Shown here piece by piece: positions 33,129 through 46,325 of a stretch of DNA of 64,000 nt (within the stretch, counting starts at the first letter, position 1; every line of letters starts with the position of its first letter). The notes below the pieces were generated by a model. The model searched no databases. It worked only from the letters and a program-made list of their open reading frames with translations, and was not told where the DNA came from. This stretch comes from Megaleporinus macrocephalus. Its lineage: Eukaryota; Chordata; Actinopteri; Characiformes; Anostomidae. A program made the position numbers and the translations under genes. The stretch spans positions 9,054,266 to 9,118,265 of the forward strand of contig CM038716.1 in assembly GCA_021613375.1 (NCBI GenBank). The letters run 5' to 3'.

Positions 33129-34300
33129 CTGTAGCTGTGAATAACATGGTTTGGTGCACAACAAACTGCCAACTCTCAGTTCTCTTACAGTCTCCCAGAG
33201 CAGCACGTCTACCTCTGGTTGAAACTCTCTCTCTATCAGAGACCTATTTCATTTACACTATGGCTGAAGTAAATTTAATACGTTTTTGATGTAAACTTAC
33301 TGCTTATTGGTCTGAAAGTGGCGACACTATAAGAATATAGGTATCACATAGCAAGGAGAAACCAACAAAAAAAAAAACAGGTAGTATGCGGGGGAGGGGG
33401 GGGCGGGTGTGGCGTTGATAGATTCATAGGTCTTCACAAATGTCTAGAGCAAATCTATCGCACAGCTCTAATGTGAAGGGACGGGCCTAACCTGCTGTGG
33501 AAAAAATGGGTGGAAATATATAAATATGAAATCGCAGTTGAACTTAGAATAGGCCACTCAGTTTTCACATACAGACTGGGGAAGTGGGTAGTATGTTTTG
33601 AAGCTTGAATTGACTAATAAAGCCAAAGCTTTGGTTAATATGGGCTCTTTATGTAAGTAGGACGTTTCGTCAAGAACTCTTCTTCTAGCTGATGCTCCAC
33701 CAAATATTTAATGTTTAACGTGAACGTCTCTCGGTAAACTCAGTGTGTGATGTGTCTGGTCTGGGCTGCTGTAGAAACATGGCGGCGGCAGCTTCTGTTG
33801 GAGTGATGACTCCTGTGTAGAAGTGATTAATACTAAATACTAATTGAAAATGATCTGTACTGTATTTCTAAAATGTCTGGTCCCCGATCCCCCTGGATGC
33901 ATCATATGGACGCTGTCCCTGTAGATGGTCCTTTTCGGGCGAGTGCCTGAGCCGGGTTACGCTGCAGATGTAAAGGTGTTACACAAGCCAGCGTTTGTAC
34001 ACTTTTCCTGTCTTGTAAAACCTCAGACCAGAGTTTGTCCAGTCTCTGACCGTTTTCACAACCACCATTTGTATGTTGTAAGGCTCAGTTCCCAGTTCTG
34101 GGTTGTTCGAAGTGACAGATAAGCTACTACATGGTAGCCGCAGCACAATGTTTATATTGAAGTTTAAGACGTCAGCGTGAGTCATTTGAAGAAGCTCCTC
34201 AGCTGCACTTACTTTTTCCAAATCTCATGACTGTCTTCCTTTTAGCAGTCGCTCGCTATCTTAACACTTTTCACTGACCGGCAGTTCACAGCAAATTAAT
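33129..34300. other. Unique non-coding sequence
   Basis: Contains a G-rich run (33390-33407). At 33778 an ATGGCGGCGGC-type start opens only 13 codons. No gene recognised. Confidence 0.45.
33390..33407 (+). other. Potential G-quadruplex motif
   Basis: Runs G5-A-G8-C-G3 satisfy the usual four-tract G3+ pattern when the eight-G run supplies two tracts. Confidence 0.5.
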
Positions 34301-34922
34301 GTGTGTGTGTGTGTGTGTGTGTGTGCGCATATGTATCTGTTTGTGTGTGTGCCTGTACTTGCGTGCAACTATGTGTGTGTGTGTGTGTGCGCATGTCTGT
34401 TTTTCTGTGTGTGTGTGTGTTTGTATGCACATTTGTCTATTTACGTGTGTGTCTGTACATGTGTACATGCATTTGTGTGTGTGTGTGTGCGTGCGCATGC
34501 ATGTCTGTTTTTGTGTGTGTGTTTGTATGTACATTTGTCTATTTGCGTGTGCGTCTGTGCATGTCTGTGTGTGTGTGTTTGCGTGCATGTGTGTGTCTGT
34601 TCGTGTGTGTTTGTGTCAGTGTTTGTGCGTGTATCTGTGTGTGTGTGTCTGTTCGCGCGCATGTGTGTGTCTGCGCGTGTGTGTGTCAGTGTTTGTGCGT
34701 GTATCTGTTTGTGTGTATATGTGTGTGTGTGTGTCTGTTCGCGTGCATGTGTGTGTCTGCGTGTGTGTCAGTGTTTGTGCGTGTATCTGTGTGTGTGTGT
34801 GTCTGTTCGCGTGCATGTGTATGTCTGCGCGTGTTTGTGTCAGTGTTTGTGTGTGTGTGTTCGCGTGCATGTGTGTGTCTGTTTGCGTGTGTGTGTCAGT
34901 GTTTGTGTGTGTATCTGTTCGT

Positions 34923-35010
<88 letters not shown>
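34301..35010. repeat. GT-rich compound array ending in pure (GT)n
   Basis: tgtgtg blocks with gttcgcgtgcatg and cagtgtttgtg spacers. cagtgtttg recurs at 34617, 34687, 34769, 34841 and 34897 (spacings 70, 82, 72, 56). A pure (GT)n occupies about 34929-35010. Long Cys/Val frames are artefacts. Confidence 0.95.
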
Positions 35011-35012
<2 letters not shown>

Positions 35013-35794
35013 TTTACAGAGGGGAGGCTGTTAACCACACTAGCACTGCAGACGGCTGACTGGTGGGCTTGTGACGCTGTGAGCTGTGATAAAACATCTC
35101 AGTATGAGATTTTTATAAACCTGATGAAATGTTTGGGGTCCTTCTGCACATTTTGGCTCACTGGTTTGGAGGAAGATTTCCAATTGTGACTCGAGTCGAG
35201 GCTGTTTTCTACGTTGCTGCCTGATCCAGTGATTCAGATATAAAAATCATTCAGAGTCGTGTGAAGTTAAACCATTAGTTGTAGATAAACTTGTTTGGGT
35301 TTGGACTTTCGACTTGGATTCTCACCAGCCTTTCAGTCGTGGTGGTGATGGGAACCAGGGTTTGCAATGTCTACCGCACAAGTGAACCTACACGGGTTGT
35401 TTGAGTGTTTATATGAAATGTTGATGATTTATGTATTTATTTATTATTTTTATTGGGAATGCAGCACCTGTGCATGTCTCTCCACCGTGAAAAACCATCT
35501 TAAAATACTTTTGTGGGCTAAAAACTTCCTCTGATGTGTCTTTTAAAGGCGTTAAATTCTTCAGATGTGTGGTCCTCAACCACTGTGAGCAATTGTGATT
35601 ACTTTGTTTACCCATTAACCATTGAAATGGTGGTGGAATTACCCTTCACTGCTTAAATGTGTGCATTTCTTAGTTATGATTGTGTTGTTGTGTTTGTGAC
35701 ACATCAATATTTTGATGTGTTTGCATATGGGCGCTCTGTGTTAAGTTAAATGTACTCTGTAATACTTGTCAAGACGGTGTTGTTGATGATTAAG
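35011..35794. other. Unique non-coding sequence
   Basis: 35325-35365 (gtggtggtgatgggaaccag) is a reverse scrap of the A/B/C family. Otherwise nothing recognised. Confidence 0.45.
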
Positions 35795-36078
35795 GCTAGG
35801 GACGCATTTTTCAGTACATGTTTTTTTAATTCTCGCCAATACAGAATATTGCGATTTTTTTTTTTTTAAATCCTACTATTAAAACACCACTATATGAACT
35901 GGTTTGCCAATGTTTACAAAAGCATTGCGCCCTTGTGCTGCTTGTTTATGTTGGAGTGAAGCTGAAACTGTTGTGAAGCTGTTTAAAAAAATGTTTACTT
36001 AATGATCGATACTGTGCTTCTGGTAATCGATACAGTTCTGCTAAACAACAGCAATATTTAATATTTTTTTACACCTCT
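35795..36078 (+). mobile_element. hAT-type MITE (family 1), old diverged copy
   Basis: ctagggacgc at the start, then aaaacaccactatatgaac, gcgcccttgtgctgcttg and gtaatcgatacag, ending ttacacctctg. Gaps and substitutions far exceed those in the other copies. Confidence 0.75.
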
Positions 36079-36205
36079 GTTTCTTATAAGAATGTACTTG
36101 TTGGTATAAATGTGTACATGTAATACAGTAATAATATAGCTGATTCAAATGAGGTGCATTAGCTAGCTGTTCTACATTAACTAGCTTTGATTTAGCAGCA
36201 TGCGC

Positions 36206-36310
<105 letters not shown>

Positions 36311-36392
36311 CATACACACACGTTAGGAAATTAAGGATTCACTGGATTCACATTCTTCATTTAAAATCTCTGTATTATCGTTTCTATGCAAC

Positions 36393-36395
<3 letters not shown>

Positions 36396-36463
<68 letters not shown>
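36396..36463. repeat. (TA)n microsatellite
   Basis: Pure TA run, about 90 bp after the previous one. Confidence 0.95.
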
Positions 36464-36466
<3 letters not shown>

Positions 36467-37159
36467 GTTTGTGTCTACATTTGTTTGGACAAGGACTGGA
36501 ATAATACCGTCTGTCAAGCTTTTTAGGAAGATCCCTGGATCATATGGAGTTTGGTAGAGTTTGGTACAGATACTAGTCTTCTCTCTCCAGCCTCAAGCCT
36601 GGTAACCTTGTTTGTGTTTGTTTATCAGTGGGCTAAAATCTCAGTGTATTCCTGGCTGAAAGGAATCTGCCAAAGTGGAATGTTTAAAGTGACCGATGGC
36701 CTTGTGTCTGACCTCCGTGTGACCAGTAAGAATTTTCTGTGTGAGCAGATCTTTCTTCGCTGCCAGCTTGAGCCATTTCGTCGTTAGTGTGGCGGCAAGC
36801 ATGAGGCTTAATGTCATGGTATCAGTTTTGCGATTGGTACATAAATATCACCCCTGCATGACATGGTTGTTGGTTGAGACTAAACTTATTGCCCTATAAT
36901 GCCAATATCATGCTTAAATTTTTTTTTTACATTATCAGTACTGACCTCTGTACACCTCTGTGTTCTTGTGGACAGCTTGCATTTGATATCACGGTTGTTC
37001 GATGACAGTTGCAAATGTTGGCTTGAAAGGAAAGCAAATAGCCACCACGGCCACATGCTGATTGGTGGCTAATAGTTTCCATTTGATGTTGGGTGTGTTA
37101 GCGTGTTCGGACAAGCTGACTAAGCTAAAGCTAGTTTAAAGTACTGCTCTTAGCAGAAC
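36464..37159. other. Unique non-coding sequence
   Basis: No exon or repeat recognised. Confidence 0.45.
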
Positions 37160-38010
37160 TGGTCCAGTTGCCACATTCCACCTAATATGACTTCTCTAGG
37201 TAGAATCCAGGACTGGGCTTGTATAGACAGGAACCTTGCCATTGACCTATCTGGACTGTGTTGCTGAGGTAACGGGACTGTTAACTGTATTCTTTTTGTA
37301 TCTGAACTTGGCCTATGCCATTGACTTGAGAGGTGGAAATGGACCACTGAGCCATCGGAATGAGCCCTATACCATTGACCATTTTGGACTAGACCAATAC
37401 TGTTGACTTATTTGGACTGAATTTAAAAAATTTGGATTTATACTAATTAAAACAGTACCATTGACCTATCAAGACTAGACTCCTATTGTTATATGGATTG
37501 GACCGATACCATTGATCTGATCTGGACTGGACCTAAATCGATTTTTAACTGGACTGTAATCATATAGTTTTTGTTTTTGAACTTCGCACACACCGGCCCT
37601 ATACCACTAACTTACGCGGGCTGGAACTGGACTGTTTTTGAGTCTGTAGTAAACCCCTATTTTGGATTTATATAGATTGAAACAGTGCAATTGACCCATA
37701 TGGACTGGATCTAAACTGTTTGTTTGTATGGTTATATGAATTGGACCCATATTGTTGACCTGCCTGGACTCTGGATTGAATCTAAACCATTTGCTTATCT
37801 AGACTGAAACTGTACCATGTTAGAATCTGGACTAAACTTATATTTTGGATTTATATGGACGCGGATCTGGTCTTATTGTTGCCAGTGACATATTGTTGAT
37901 CTGGCACCAGATCACTTCATCTTAATTGGCCCTGTACTGTGCCATTGAAATATCTGGACTGGATCTAAACTGTTGATCTATCTAGTCTGATTATCTCTCT
38001 GGATATTATT
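37160..38010. repeat. Strongly decayed tandem repeat
   Basis: Variants of attgacctatctggactg recur near 37243, 37401, 37460, 37510, 37690, 37753, 37943 and 37974, at irregular spacings of about 50-190 bp. Associated blocks are aaacagtaccattgac and tttggatttatat. It looks like an old array blurred by mutation and deletion. Confidence 0.65.
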
Positions 38011-38935
<925 letters not shown>

Positions 38936-39140
38936 TGCCTCAACAGTCACTCTTTACCTACACTTCTCTTTTATACAACACCTTATTCTTTCTCTGACTC
39001 GCCTTTGACTCTCTTTACTTTCCGCCTCTCCTTTCCTGCCTCAACAGTCACTCTTCACCTCCACTTCTATTATAGCACCTTATTCTTTCTCTTACTCACT
39101 TTACTCTCTAACTCGCTTTACTCTCTTACTGCTGCTTCTC
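38936..39140. repeat. ~101-bp tandem duplication
   Basis: tgcctcaacagtcactctt at 38936 and 39037, each followed by cacttct and then caccttattctttctct, so two copies with small indels, and a shorter degenerate third part (ttactctctaactcgc). Confidence 0.8.
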
Positions 39141-39319
39141 TCTTCATACCTCGCCTGTATGTGCACAGCACTCCCAAATCTGCAGAGATCTGATTGGCTG
39201 AGGAGCGCCTTTGGTGATTTTACACCACAAGTGATTGGTCTGTGAGTTTACTACCACAAAGCCCGTATACCGTAAAGACAAGAAAAGCTCAGCAGGTCAA
39301 ATTATACACTGTCAGAATT

Positions 39320-39850
39320 AAATCCCCCAGTGGATTAGCACTTGGGGTCCGCATTGGACAACGTCTGGGTCTGGACCCGGACCGTGGTCTGCCTATTAGT
39401 GACCTCTGGACTAGAGGAACACAAACTGTGCAGCAGCAGATGAGCTACTGTCTCTGACTTTACATCTACAAGGTGGATCCGCAAGGTAGCAGTGTCTAAT
39501 AGAGTGGACAGTGAGTGGACACAGTGTTTAAACACTCCAGCAGCACTGCTGTGTCTGATCCACTCACACCAGCACAACACACACTAACACACAACCTCCA
39601 CATCAGTGTAATTTTAGTGAGAATGACCCACCACCCAAATAATGTCTCCTCTGTGGTGGTCCTGTGGGGGTCCTGATCATTAAAGAACAGAGTAATAAAG
39701 TATATAGAGAATCAGATGAACTACAGTCTGTAGGTGGAGCTCCTGTATGGTCAGTGGAGCTGAAACAGTGGACAGTGAGTGGAGATAAAGGAGGGTTATG
39801 TTGGTTTTAATGTTTTAATAAAGGTGGTTTTAATGTTATGGCTGATCTGT
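39320..39850 (-). mobile_element. 'cactttattaggtac' family, reverse copy, unexpanded
   Basis: Reverse of the 9.0- and 44.2-kb copies: gtcctgatcattaaagaac, cagatgaactacagtctg and ctgtatggtcagtggagctg. It carries the 45-bp minisatellite seed once (about 39735-39785) and ends ttttaatgttatggctgatc. Confidence 0.82.
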
Positions 39851-40099
39851 GTACATACGTGTGTAGTTGTAAACTATTCTCACAAGTAATCTAACACAGT
39901 TGGATGCCGGAGTGAGCCTGAGGCCTGGCCCATTTCCCTTCCCTTTCCATTTGTTTAAGTGTCCTCCTGTTCAGCGTTCATAATAAAACATAAGACTCTA
40001 TCGAGCTGCCTGAGGAAGTTGAGGTCATCTACCACTGATGCACATATGACCATGACGTGTCGCATTGCTTAATGTGGATAAAGGTATCATCTGTGGATA

Positions 40100-40690
40100 T
40101 AGATACACTTTACTGTCCATTGTATCAGCTCCTCTCATCGTATAGGATCACTCTGTAGTTCTACACTTACAAACTGTAGTCCATCTGTTTCTCTGTGTAC
40201 TTTGTTACTAGTGCTGTGTATTGGCAAGAACCCGGCGATACAATACGTATCGTGATACAACGGTCACGATTTAATATATCACAATATACTGCGATACTGT
40301 AAGCAAAGTGATATACAGCGATTTTTCTAATCCTACTATTAAAACACAACACTATATGAACAGGTTTATCAATGCTTACAATAACACTGCGCCCTTGTGC
40401 TACTTGTTAATGTTGGAGTGGAGCTGAAAATGGATTACAGCACTGCCATCTAGTGTTCAGAGGTTTAAACACAACACACAATGATTCACTGTCTGCCAGG
40501 AATCTGTGTATCGATACTCTATTTTGAGAATGGATACAATATCAAGGAACATAATATCCTGATATTTTGATATTTTCTTACACCCCTATTTGTTAGCCTG
40601 TTCTTTAATAGTCAGGACCCCCACAGGACCACCACAGAGCAGGTATTATTTGGGTGGTGGGTTATTTTCAGCACTGCATTGATACTGAAT
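40100..40690 (+). mobile_element. 'cactttattaggtac' family copy split by a nested hAT MITE
   Basis: The left half (tgtccattgtatcagctcc to gtgtactttgttac) and the right half (cctgttctttaatagtcagg to ttttcagcactgcat) are contiguous in the 9-, 39- and 44-kb copies. Here they are separated by 40209-40588. Confidence 0.88.
40201..40596 (+). mobile_element. hAT-type MITE (family 1), nested insertion with 8-bp TSD
   Basis: The 380-bp element (40209-40588) begins TAGTGCTGTGTA and ends TTACACCCCTA, so the ends are imperfect inverted repeats. Flanking TTTGTTAC and TTTGTTAG match 7 of 8. The intact family sequence at the target reads tttattac. This is the most complete family 1 copy in the window. Confidence 0.92.
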
Positions 40691-41235
40691 GTTCCGTAAG
40701 CAGCAAACGACAAGCGGCAGTACTTGACTAATGCACAAAGATATGTTTTGCAGCAGTACAAATATGTGGAAATATGTTACATAATATTTATATCATAAGA
40801 TTTATATACATATATCTCTACCAGCGCTTGTGGAAATTGTGCTAAATGTCTAAATAAACCCATGTACCCTTTTTAAAATGTTTAAATTGTAGTATATTTA
40901 AATTTTTGAGGAAGAAGCAAGGAGAGAACTGGAACTCTGTTTCTCATCCCAGCTCACAGGACACAGTCATTAGTATGCTGGCTCAGAGAGCCTTCCTGGT
41001 TCTGTGATTCACTTGCAAATATATCCCTGCATGGAAGAAACTGTGTTATTAGTTTAAGGATGTTGCCATAACTGATCCACCAAAGAGCAGTACAGCCCTT
41101 TTATCAGAAGCACTCAGTTTGAAACTAGTTTTAAGGTATTTTATGTATTTTATTAGATTTGCTGTAGTAAGAAGGCATAATGGCAGACTATGTAGAATGT
41201 AAAAATAGTGCATATACACTTATAAGAGCGCTCTT
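40691..41235. other. Unique non-coding sequence
   Basis: AT-rich; nothing recognised. Confidence 0.45.
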
Positions 41236-43040
41236 TAGTGTAAAAGGTAAAGTATGGAAGTGTGCATGTTAGTGTAGTAGGTGAAGTATAGAGTCATACT
41301 TATTAGTGTAGTAGGTGAAGTATAGAAGTGTATTCATTAGTGTAGTAGGTGAAGTATAGAAGTGTACTCATTAGTGTAGTAGGTGAAGTATAGAAGTGTA
41401 CTCATTAGTGTAGTAGGTGAAGTATAGAAGTGTATTATTAGTGTAGTATAAAAGTATAGAAGTGTATTCATTAGTGTAGTAGGTGAAGTATAGAAGTGTA
41501 TTCATTAGTGTAGTAGGTGAAGTATAGTAGTGTATTATTAGTGTAGTATAAAAGTATAGAAGTGTATTCATTAGTGTAGTAGGTGAAGTATAGAAGTGTA
41601 TTATTAGTGTAGTATAAAAGTATAGAAGTGTATTCATTAGTGTAGTAGGTGAAGTATAGAAGTGTATTCATTAGTGTAGTAGGTGAAGTATAGAAGTGTA
41701 CTCATTAGTGTTGTAGAATAAGTATAGATGGGTACTCATTAGTGTAGTAGGTGAAGTATAGAGTCATACTTATTAGTGTAATAAGTGAAGTATGGAAGTG
41801 TACTCATTAGTGTAGTAGGTGAAATATAAAATTGTGCTTATAAATGTAGTATGTGAAGTATAGAAGTGTACTTAGTATAGTAGATAAAATATAGTAGTGT
41901 GTCTATTAGCGTCATAGGTAAAGTATAGTAGTGTGCTCATTAGTGTAGTAGGTGAAGTATAGAAGTGTGCTCATTAGTGTAGTAGGTGAAGTATAGAAGT
42001 GTAGTCATTAGTGTAGTAGGTGAAGTATAGAAGTGCATTCATTAGTGTAGTAGGTGAAGTATAGAAGTGTGCTCATTAGTGTAGTAGGTGAAGAAGTGTG
42101 CTCATTAGTGTAGTAGGTGAAGTATAGAAGTGTACTCATTAGTGTAGTAGGTGAAGTATAGAAGTGTAGTCATTAGTGTAGTAGGTGAAGTATAGAAGTG
42201 TATTCATTAATGTAGTAGGTGAAGTATAGAAGTGTGCTCATTAGTGTAGTAGGTGAAGTATAGAAGTGTAGTCATTAGTGTAGTAGGTGAAGTATAGAAG
42301 TGCATTCATTAGTGTAGTAGGTGAAGTATAGAAGTGTAGTCATTAGTGTAGTAGGTGAAGTATAGAAGTGTATTCATTAGTGTAGTAGGTGAAGTATAGA
42401 AGTGTGCTCATTAGTGTAGTAGGTGAAGTATAGAAGTGTAGTCATTAGTGTAGTAGGTGAAGTATAGAAGTGCATTCATTAGTGTAGTAGGTGAAGTATA
42501 GAAGTGTGCTCATTAGTGTAGTAGGTGAAGAAGTGTGCTCATTAGTGTAGTAGGTGAAGTATAGAAGTGTACTCATTAGTGTAGTAGGTGAAGTATAGAA
42601 GTGTAGTCATTAGTGTAGTAGGTGAAGTATAGAAGTGTATTCATTAATGTAGTAGGTGAAGTATAGAAGTGTACTCATTAATGTAGTAGGTGAAGTATAG
42701 AAGTGTACTCATTAATGTAGTAGGTGAAGTATAGAAGTGTACTCATTAGTGTAGTAGGTGAAGTATAGAAGTGTACTCATTAGTGTAGTAGGTGAAGTAT
42801 AGAAGTGTACTCATTAGTGTAGTAGGTGAAGTATAGAAGTGTACTCATTAGTGTAGTAGGTGAAGTATAGAAGTGTAGTCATTAGTGTAGTAGGTGAAGT
42901 ATAGAAGTGTACTTAGTATAGTAGATAAAATATAGTAGTGTGTCTATTAGCGTCATAGGTAAAGTATAGTAGTGTATTCATTAATGTAGTAGGTGAAGAA
43001 GTGTACTCATTAGTGTACTAGGTGAAGTATAGAAGTGTGT
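41236..43040. repeat. 34-bp minisatellite, about 52 units
   Basis: Unit 34 bp (taggtg at 42721 and 42755) with gaagtatagaagtgtactc and attagtgtagtaggtg. Variants at gtactc/gtagtc/gtattc/gcattc/gtgctc. A 5-bp-deleted unit (gtgaagaagtg) recurs at 42091 and 42528 (437 bp, 13 units). An odd block with cttagtatagtagataaaa recurs at 41871 and 42912 (1041 bp). Confidence 0.96.
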
Positions 43041-43132
43041 GGTTTGAAACGCAGCCCAGCAGCGGTGTCTGATTGTAATTTTAATGAAATTAATTTCATG
43101 AATGTGAATGTCCTTCAGATTTCAAATAATTT

Positions 43133-43236
<104 letters not shown>

Positions 43237-43704
43237 TTTTTTTATACCGCAGAGAAGCTGTTTTGTTGGATAGATTTTTTTTGTTGGGGTGTTATGGTGG
43301 CTTTCATGGCGTCTTGTGTGAATTTGAACTACAAGGAGGGAGAACAGAGTTAAGGTCCAGTTGAATGGTCCGTGCAGGTTTTCACTGTTGATGCTGTGGG
43401 AGGTTTAACTCTCTGGTTTGAGAGTTCGTATCAGTTTGATCTGATGTGGCTTTGAGTTTCGACTCTGTACGTGTTTGTAGAATGAGGACGTGTTTGTGTA
43501 TTCTGGGCGTTTATGTGTTTATTCTTATGATTAAGCTTGTTTGTGTGAGGATTTGAAACCACAGCTCACAAGGGATCTATGACCTCGGGGCTCATACATG
43601 CTGGAAATTTCACTTCTCACCAGTTTGAAGTGATTCCGTCCACGAGTGAACGCCAAGCACACATTGTGCTTTATAGCTCGAATGATGTATTAATTTTTTT
43701 TTTT
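43237..43704. other. Unique non-coding sequence
   Basis: Nothing recognised. Confidence 0.45.
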
Positions 43705-43935
43705 TTTTTAAGTGACCCCTCAGAGTGATTTGGTGTGAAATGTTTATCTCTAAAGAGACTTGCCGACTCAAAATTGTTCACAGTGTTGGTGATCGAAACA
43801 AGATGTCCACCTCTGAAAGCTTCCTCACAGAAAGTGGTGGTTTCAGTAGACATGGTGACCCATCACCACCACTGTAAACAACATCTGAACCACTTCACAC
43901 CAAACCCACTCTGAATCACCCACTCGGTTTGCAGA
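43705..43935 (+). mobile_element. Dispersed family copy D, unexpanded
   Basis: Shares atgtccacctctgaaagctt, ctcacagaaagtggt and gtagacatggtgaccc with copies A-C. At the array site it has a single catcaccaccactgtaaac (43862-43880) followed by aacatctgaacc. Confidence 0.72.
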
Positions 43936-44220
43936 CATTTTGTAAATCAGTGGACTTTTCTTGTATGTTGTAATAAAACCAGGGGTGGATCATTGACCCC
44001 TCCCCCTTCAACAGCTTAAGTGATTGACAGCTTTTAAAGGAAGCTGGATTTTCTGGTCATCTTAAGTGACCGAAGGCTTGATGCAGTGGCAGATAGCAAC
44101 TGTGGCTGTATAGGGATTGGAGATCTGACAAAATAAGGTGATGCTTAGAAGAGAATGTAATCATTTGATTGGTCAAACCAACAGAAAACATAAATATAAG
44201 CAGAGACAGTATATATGCCT
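43936..44220. other. Unique non-coding sequence
   Basis: Nothing recognised. Confidence 0.4.
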
Positions 44221-44641
44221 ACCTGCCACTTTATTAGGTACACTTTTTTGTCCACTGTATCAGCTCCACTGACCATATAGGAGCTAGACTTACAGACTGT
44301 AGTTCATCTGATTCTCTGTATACTTTATTACTCTGTTCTTTAATGATCAGGACCCCCACAGGACCACCACAGAGCAGATACTATTAGGGAGGTGGATCTT
44401 TCTCAGCACTGCAGTGACACTGACCTGGTGGTGGTGTGTTAGTGTGTGTTGTGCTGGTGTGAATAGAGACATCAGTGCTGCTGCTGCTGGATTGTTTAAA
44501 CACCTCAGAGTCACTGCTGAACTGAGAATCGTCCACCAACCAAAACTATCCAGACAGCAGTGTCCTGTGGGCGGCGTCCTGTGTCCACTGATGAAGAACT
44601 AGAGAACACAAACTGTGCAGCAGCAGATGAGCTACTGACAC
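44221..44641 (+). mobile_element. 'cactttattaggtac' family, forward copy
   Basis: Begins ctgccactttattaggtaca, has ccactgaccatataggagct once, then actgtagttcatctgattctc and the full body to aactgtgcagcagcagatgag. The downstream end is immediately replaced by the TCTG-rich array. Confidence 0.85.
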
Positions 44642-45780
44642 ATCTGCGTCTCTGTGCGTCTGTTTGTCTGTCTGTGCGTCTGTTTGTCTGTCTCTGCGTC
44701 TGTTTGTCTGTCTCTGTGTCTGTTTGTCTGTCTCTGCGTCTGTTTGTCTGTCTCTGTGCGTCTGTTTGTCTGTCTCTGTGTCTGTCTCTGTGTCTGTTTG
44801 TCTGTCTCTGTGTCTGTTTGTCTGTCTCTGCGTCTGTTTGTCTGTCTCTGCGTCTGTTTGTCTGTCTCTGCGTCTGTTTGTCTGTCTCTGTGTCTGTTTG
44901 TCTGTCTCTGCGTCTGTTTGTCTGTCTCTGTGCGTCTGTTTGTCTGTCTCTGTGTCTGTTTGTCTGTCTCTGTGTCTGTTTGTCTGTCTCTGCGTCTGTT
45001 TGTCTGTCTCTGTGTCTGTTTGTCTGTCTCTGCGTCTGTCTCTGTGTCTGTTTGTCTCTCTGCATCTTTTAGTCTGTCTGTTAGTCTGTCTGGATATCTG
45101 CTTATCTGCTCGTCCGTCTGCTCTTCTGTTTACGCAACTGCTCATCCATCTGCGTGTCTCTGCGTCTGTTTGTCGGTCTCTGCGTCTGTTTGTCGGTCTC
45201 TGCGTCTGTTTGTCCATCTGTTTGTTTGGATATCTGTTTGTCTGTCTGCGTCTGTCTGTGCATCTGTCTCTGCGTCTGTTTGTCCATCTGTTTGTTTGGA
45301 TATCTGTTTGTCTGTCTGTGCGTCTGTCTGTGCATCTGTCTCTGCGTCTGTGCATCTGTCTGTTTGTTTGGATATCTGTTTGTCTGTCTGTCTGTTTGTT
45401 TGGATATCTGTTTGTCTGTCTGTTTGTCTGTCTGTTTGTTTGGATATCTGTTTGTCTGTCTGTTTGTCTGTCTGTTTGTTTGGATATCTGTCTGTCTGTT
45501 TGTTTGGATATCTGTTTGTCTGTCTGTTAGTTTGGATATCTGTTTGTCTGTCTGTTTGTTTGGATATCTGTTTGTCTGTCTGTTTGTCTGTCTGTTTGTT
45601 TGGATATCTGTTTGTCTGTCTGTGTGTCTGTCTGTGCATCTGTCTCTGCGTCTGTTTGTCCATCGCTTCATCTGTTTGTCGGTCTCTGCGTTTGTTTGTC
45701 CGTCTCTGTGTCTGTTTGTTTGAATATCTGCTTATCTGCTCGTCTATCTGCATGTCTGTTTGTGTTTTATCATATTTATG
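44642..45780. repeat. TCTG-rich arrays (20-bp unit, then gtttggatatctg blocks)
   Basis: 44650-45060 repeats a 20-bp unit (gcgtctgtttgtctgtctct) with gcg/gtg variants. 45200-45720 repeats tctgtttgtttggatatctg-type blocks at variable spacing. It gives long Cys/Leu/Ser frames on plus and Arg/Gln/Thr frames on minus; these are artefacts. Confidence 0.95.
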
Positions 45781-46325
45781 TCTTTGTATTTTACATTCAG
45801 GCTTTTCCAGATAAACAGACATGTTAATGTGTGTTCACTGAGACTTCATGTGAGCAGGTTAGTGGTTCTGGTGTACTGAATGTGAGGGATGTTAGTTAAA
45901 GCAGCACTAATGATTGATGTGTATTCAATGTATTCTGGTGAACAGTACGTGGTTTGGCTGGCCTTTTGAAACTGCTAGCACTTTTTTTGTTGTAGTTTCA
46001 GTGGAGCTTATTCTGAAACCCTGCTTTTACTACCAGACTCTTTTACTCCAGAACCACCACGACTCTTCCACAGAAACACCACAAGTGATCTAGAGGTGAC
46101 ACGCAGGGAATAAACCTTTAAAGTTCAGAGGAGTACAGCACTCGTATACTGAACTGTCCGTAAACAAGTCTTCAGAAGATAATTGTTCAGTTTGTAAAAT
46201 TTTATGTTTTCCTGAATGATGCGTGTACTGGTCGGACTGGTTTGGGAGCAGCTCTACAATTTGCCTCCGAGCTCTAGCTCTGCAGCTACATTTACACTTT
46301 GTTTCTGCACCTCCCTTTTCCGCAG
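45781..46325. other. Unique non-coding sequence
   Basis: Ends in a pyrimidine-rich acceptor-like stretch (cacctcccttttccgcag). Confidence 0.4.

Noticed and set aside
33778..33819. ATGGCGGCGGC start codon in good context
   Set aside because: The frame stops after 13 codons, and similar aacatggcgg text occurs in fish dispersed repeats; no splice donor before the stop.
34299..35059. Cys/Val-rich frames of about 240-250 codons
   Set aside because: Translations of GT repeats in all three frames.
44511..45827. Cys/Leu/Ser-rich and Arg/Gln/Thr-rich long frames
   Set aside because: Low-complexity translations of TCTG repeats.
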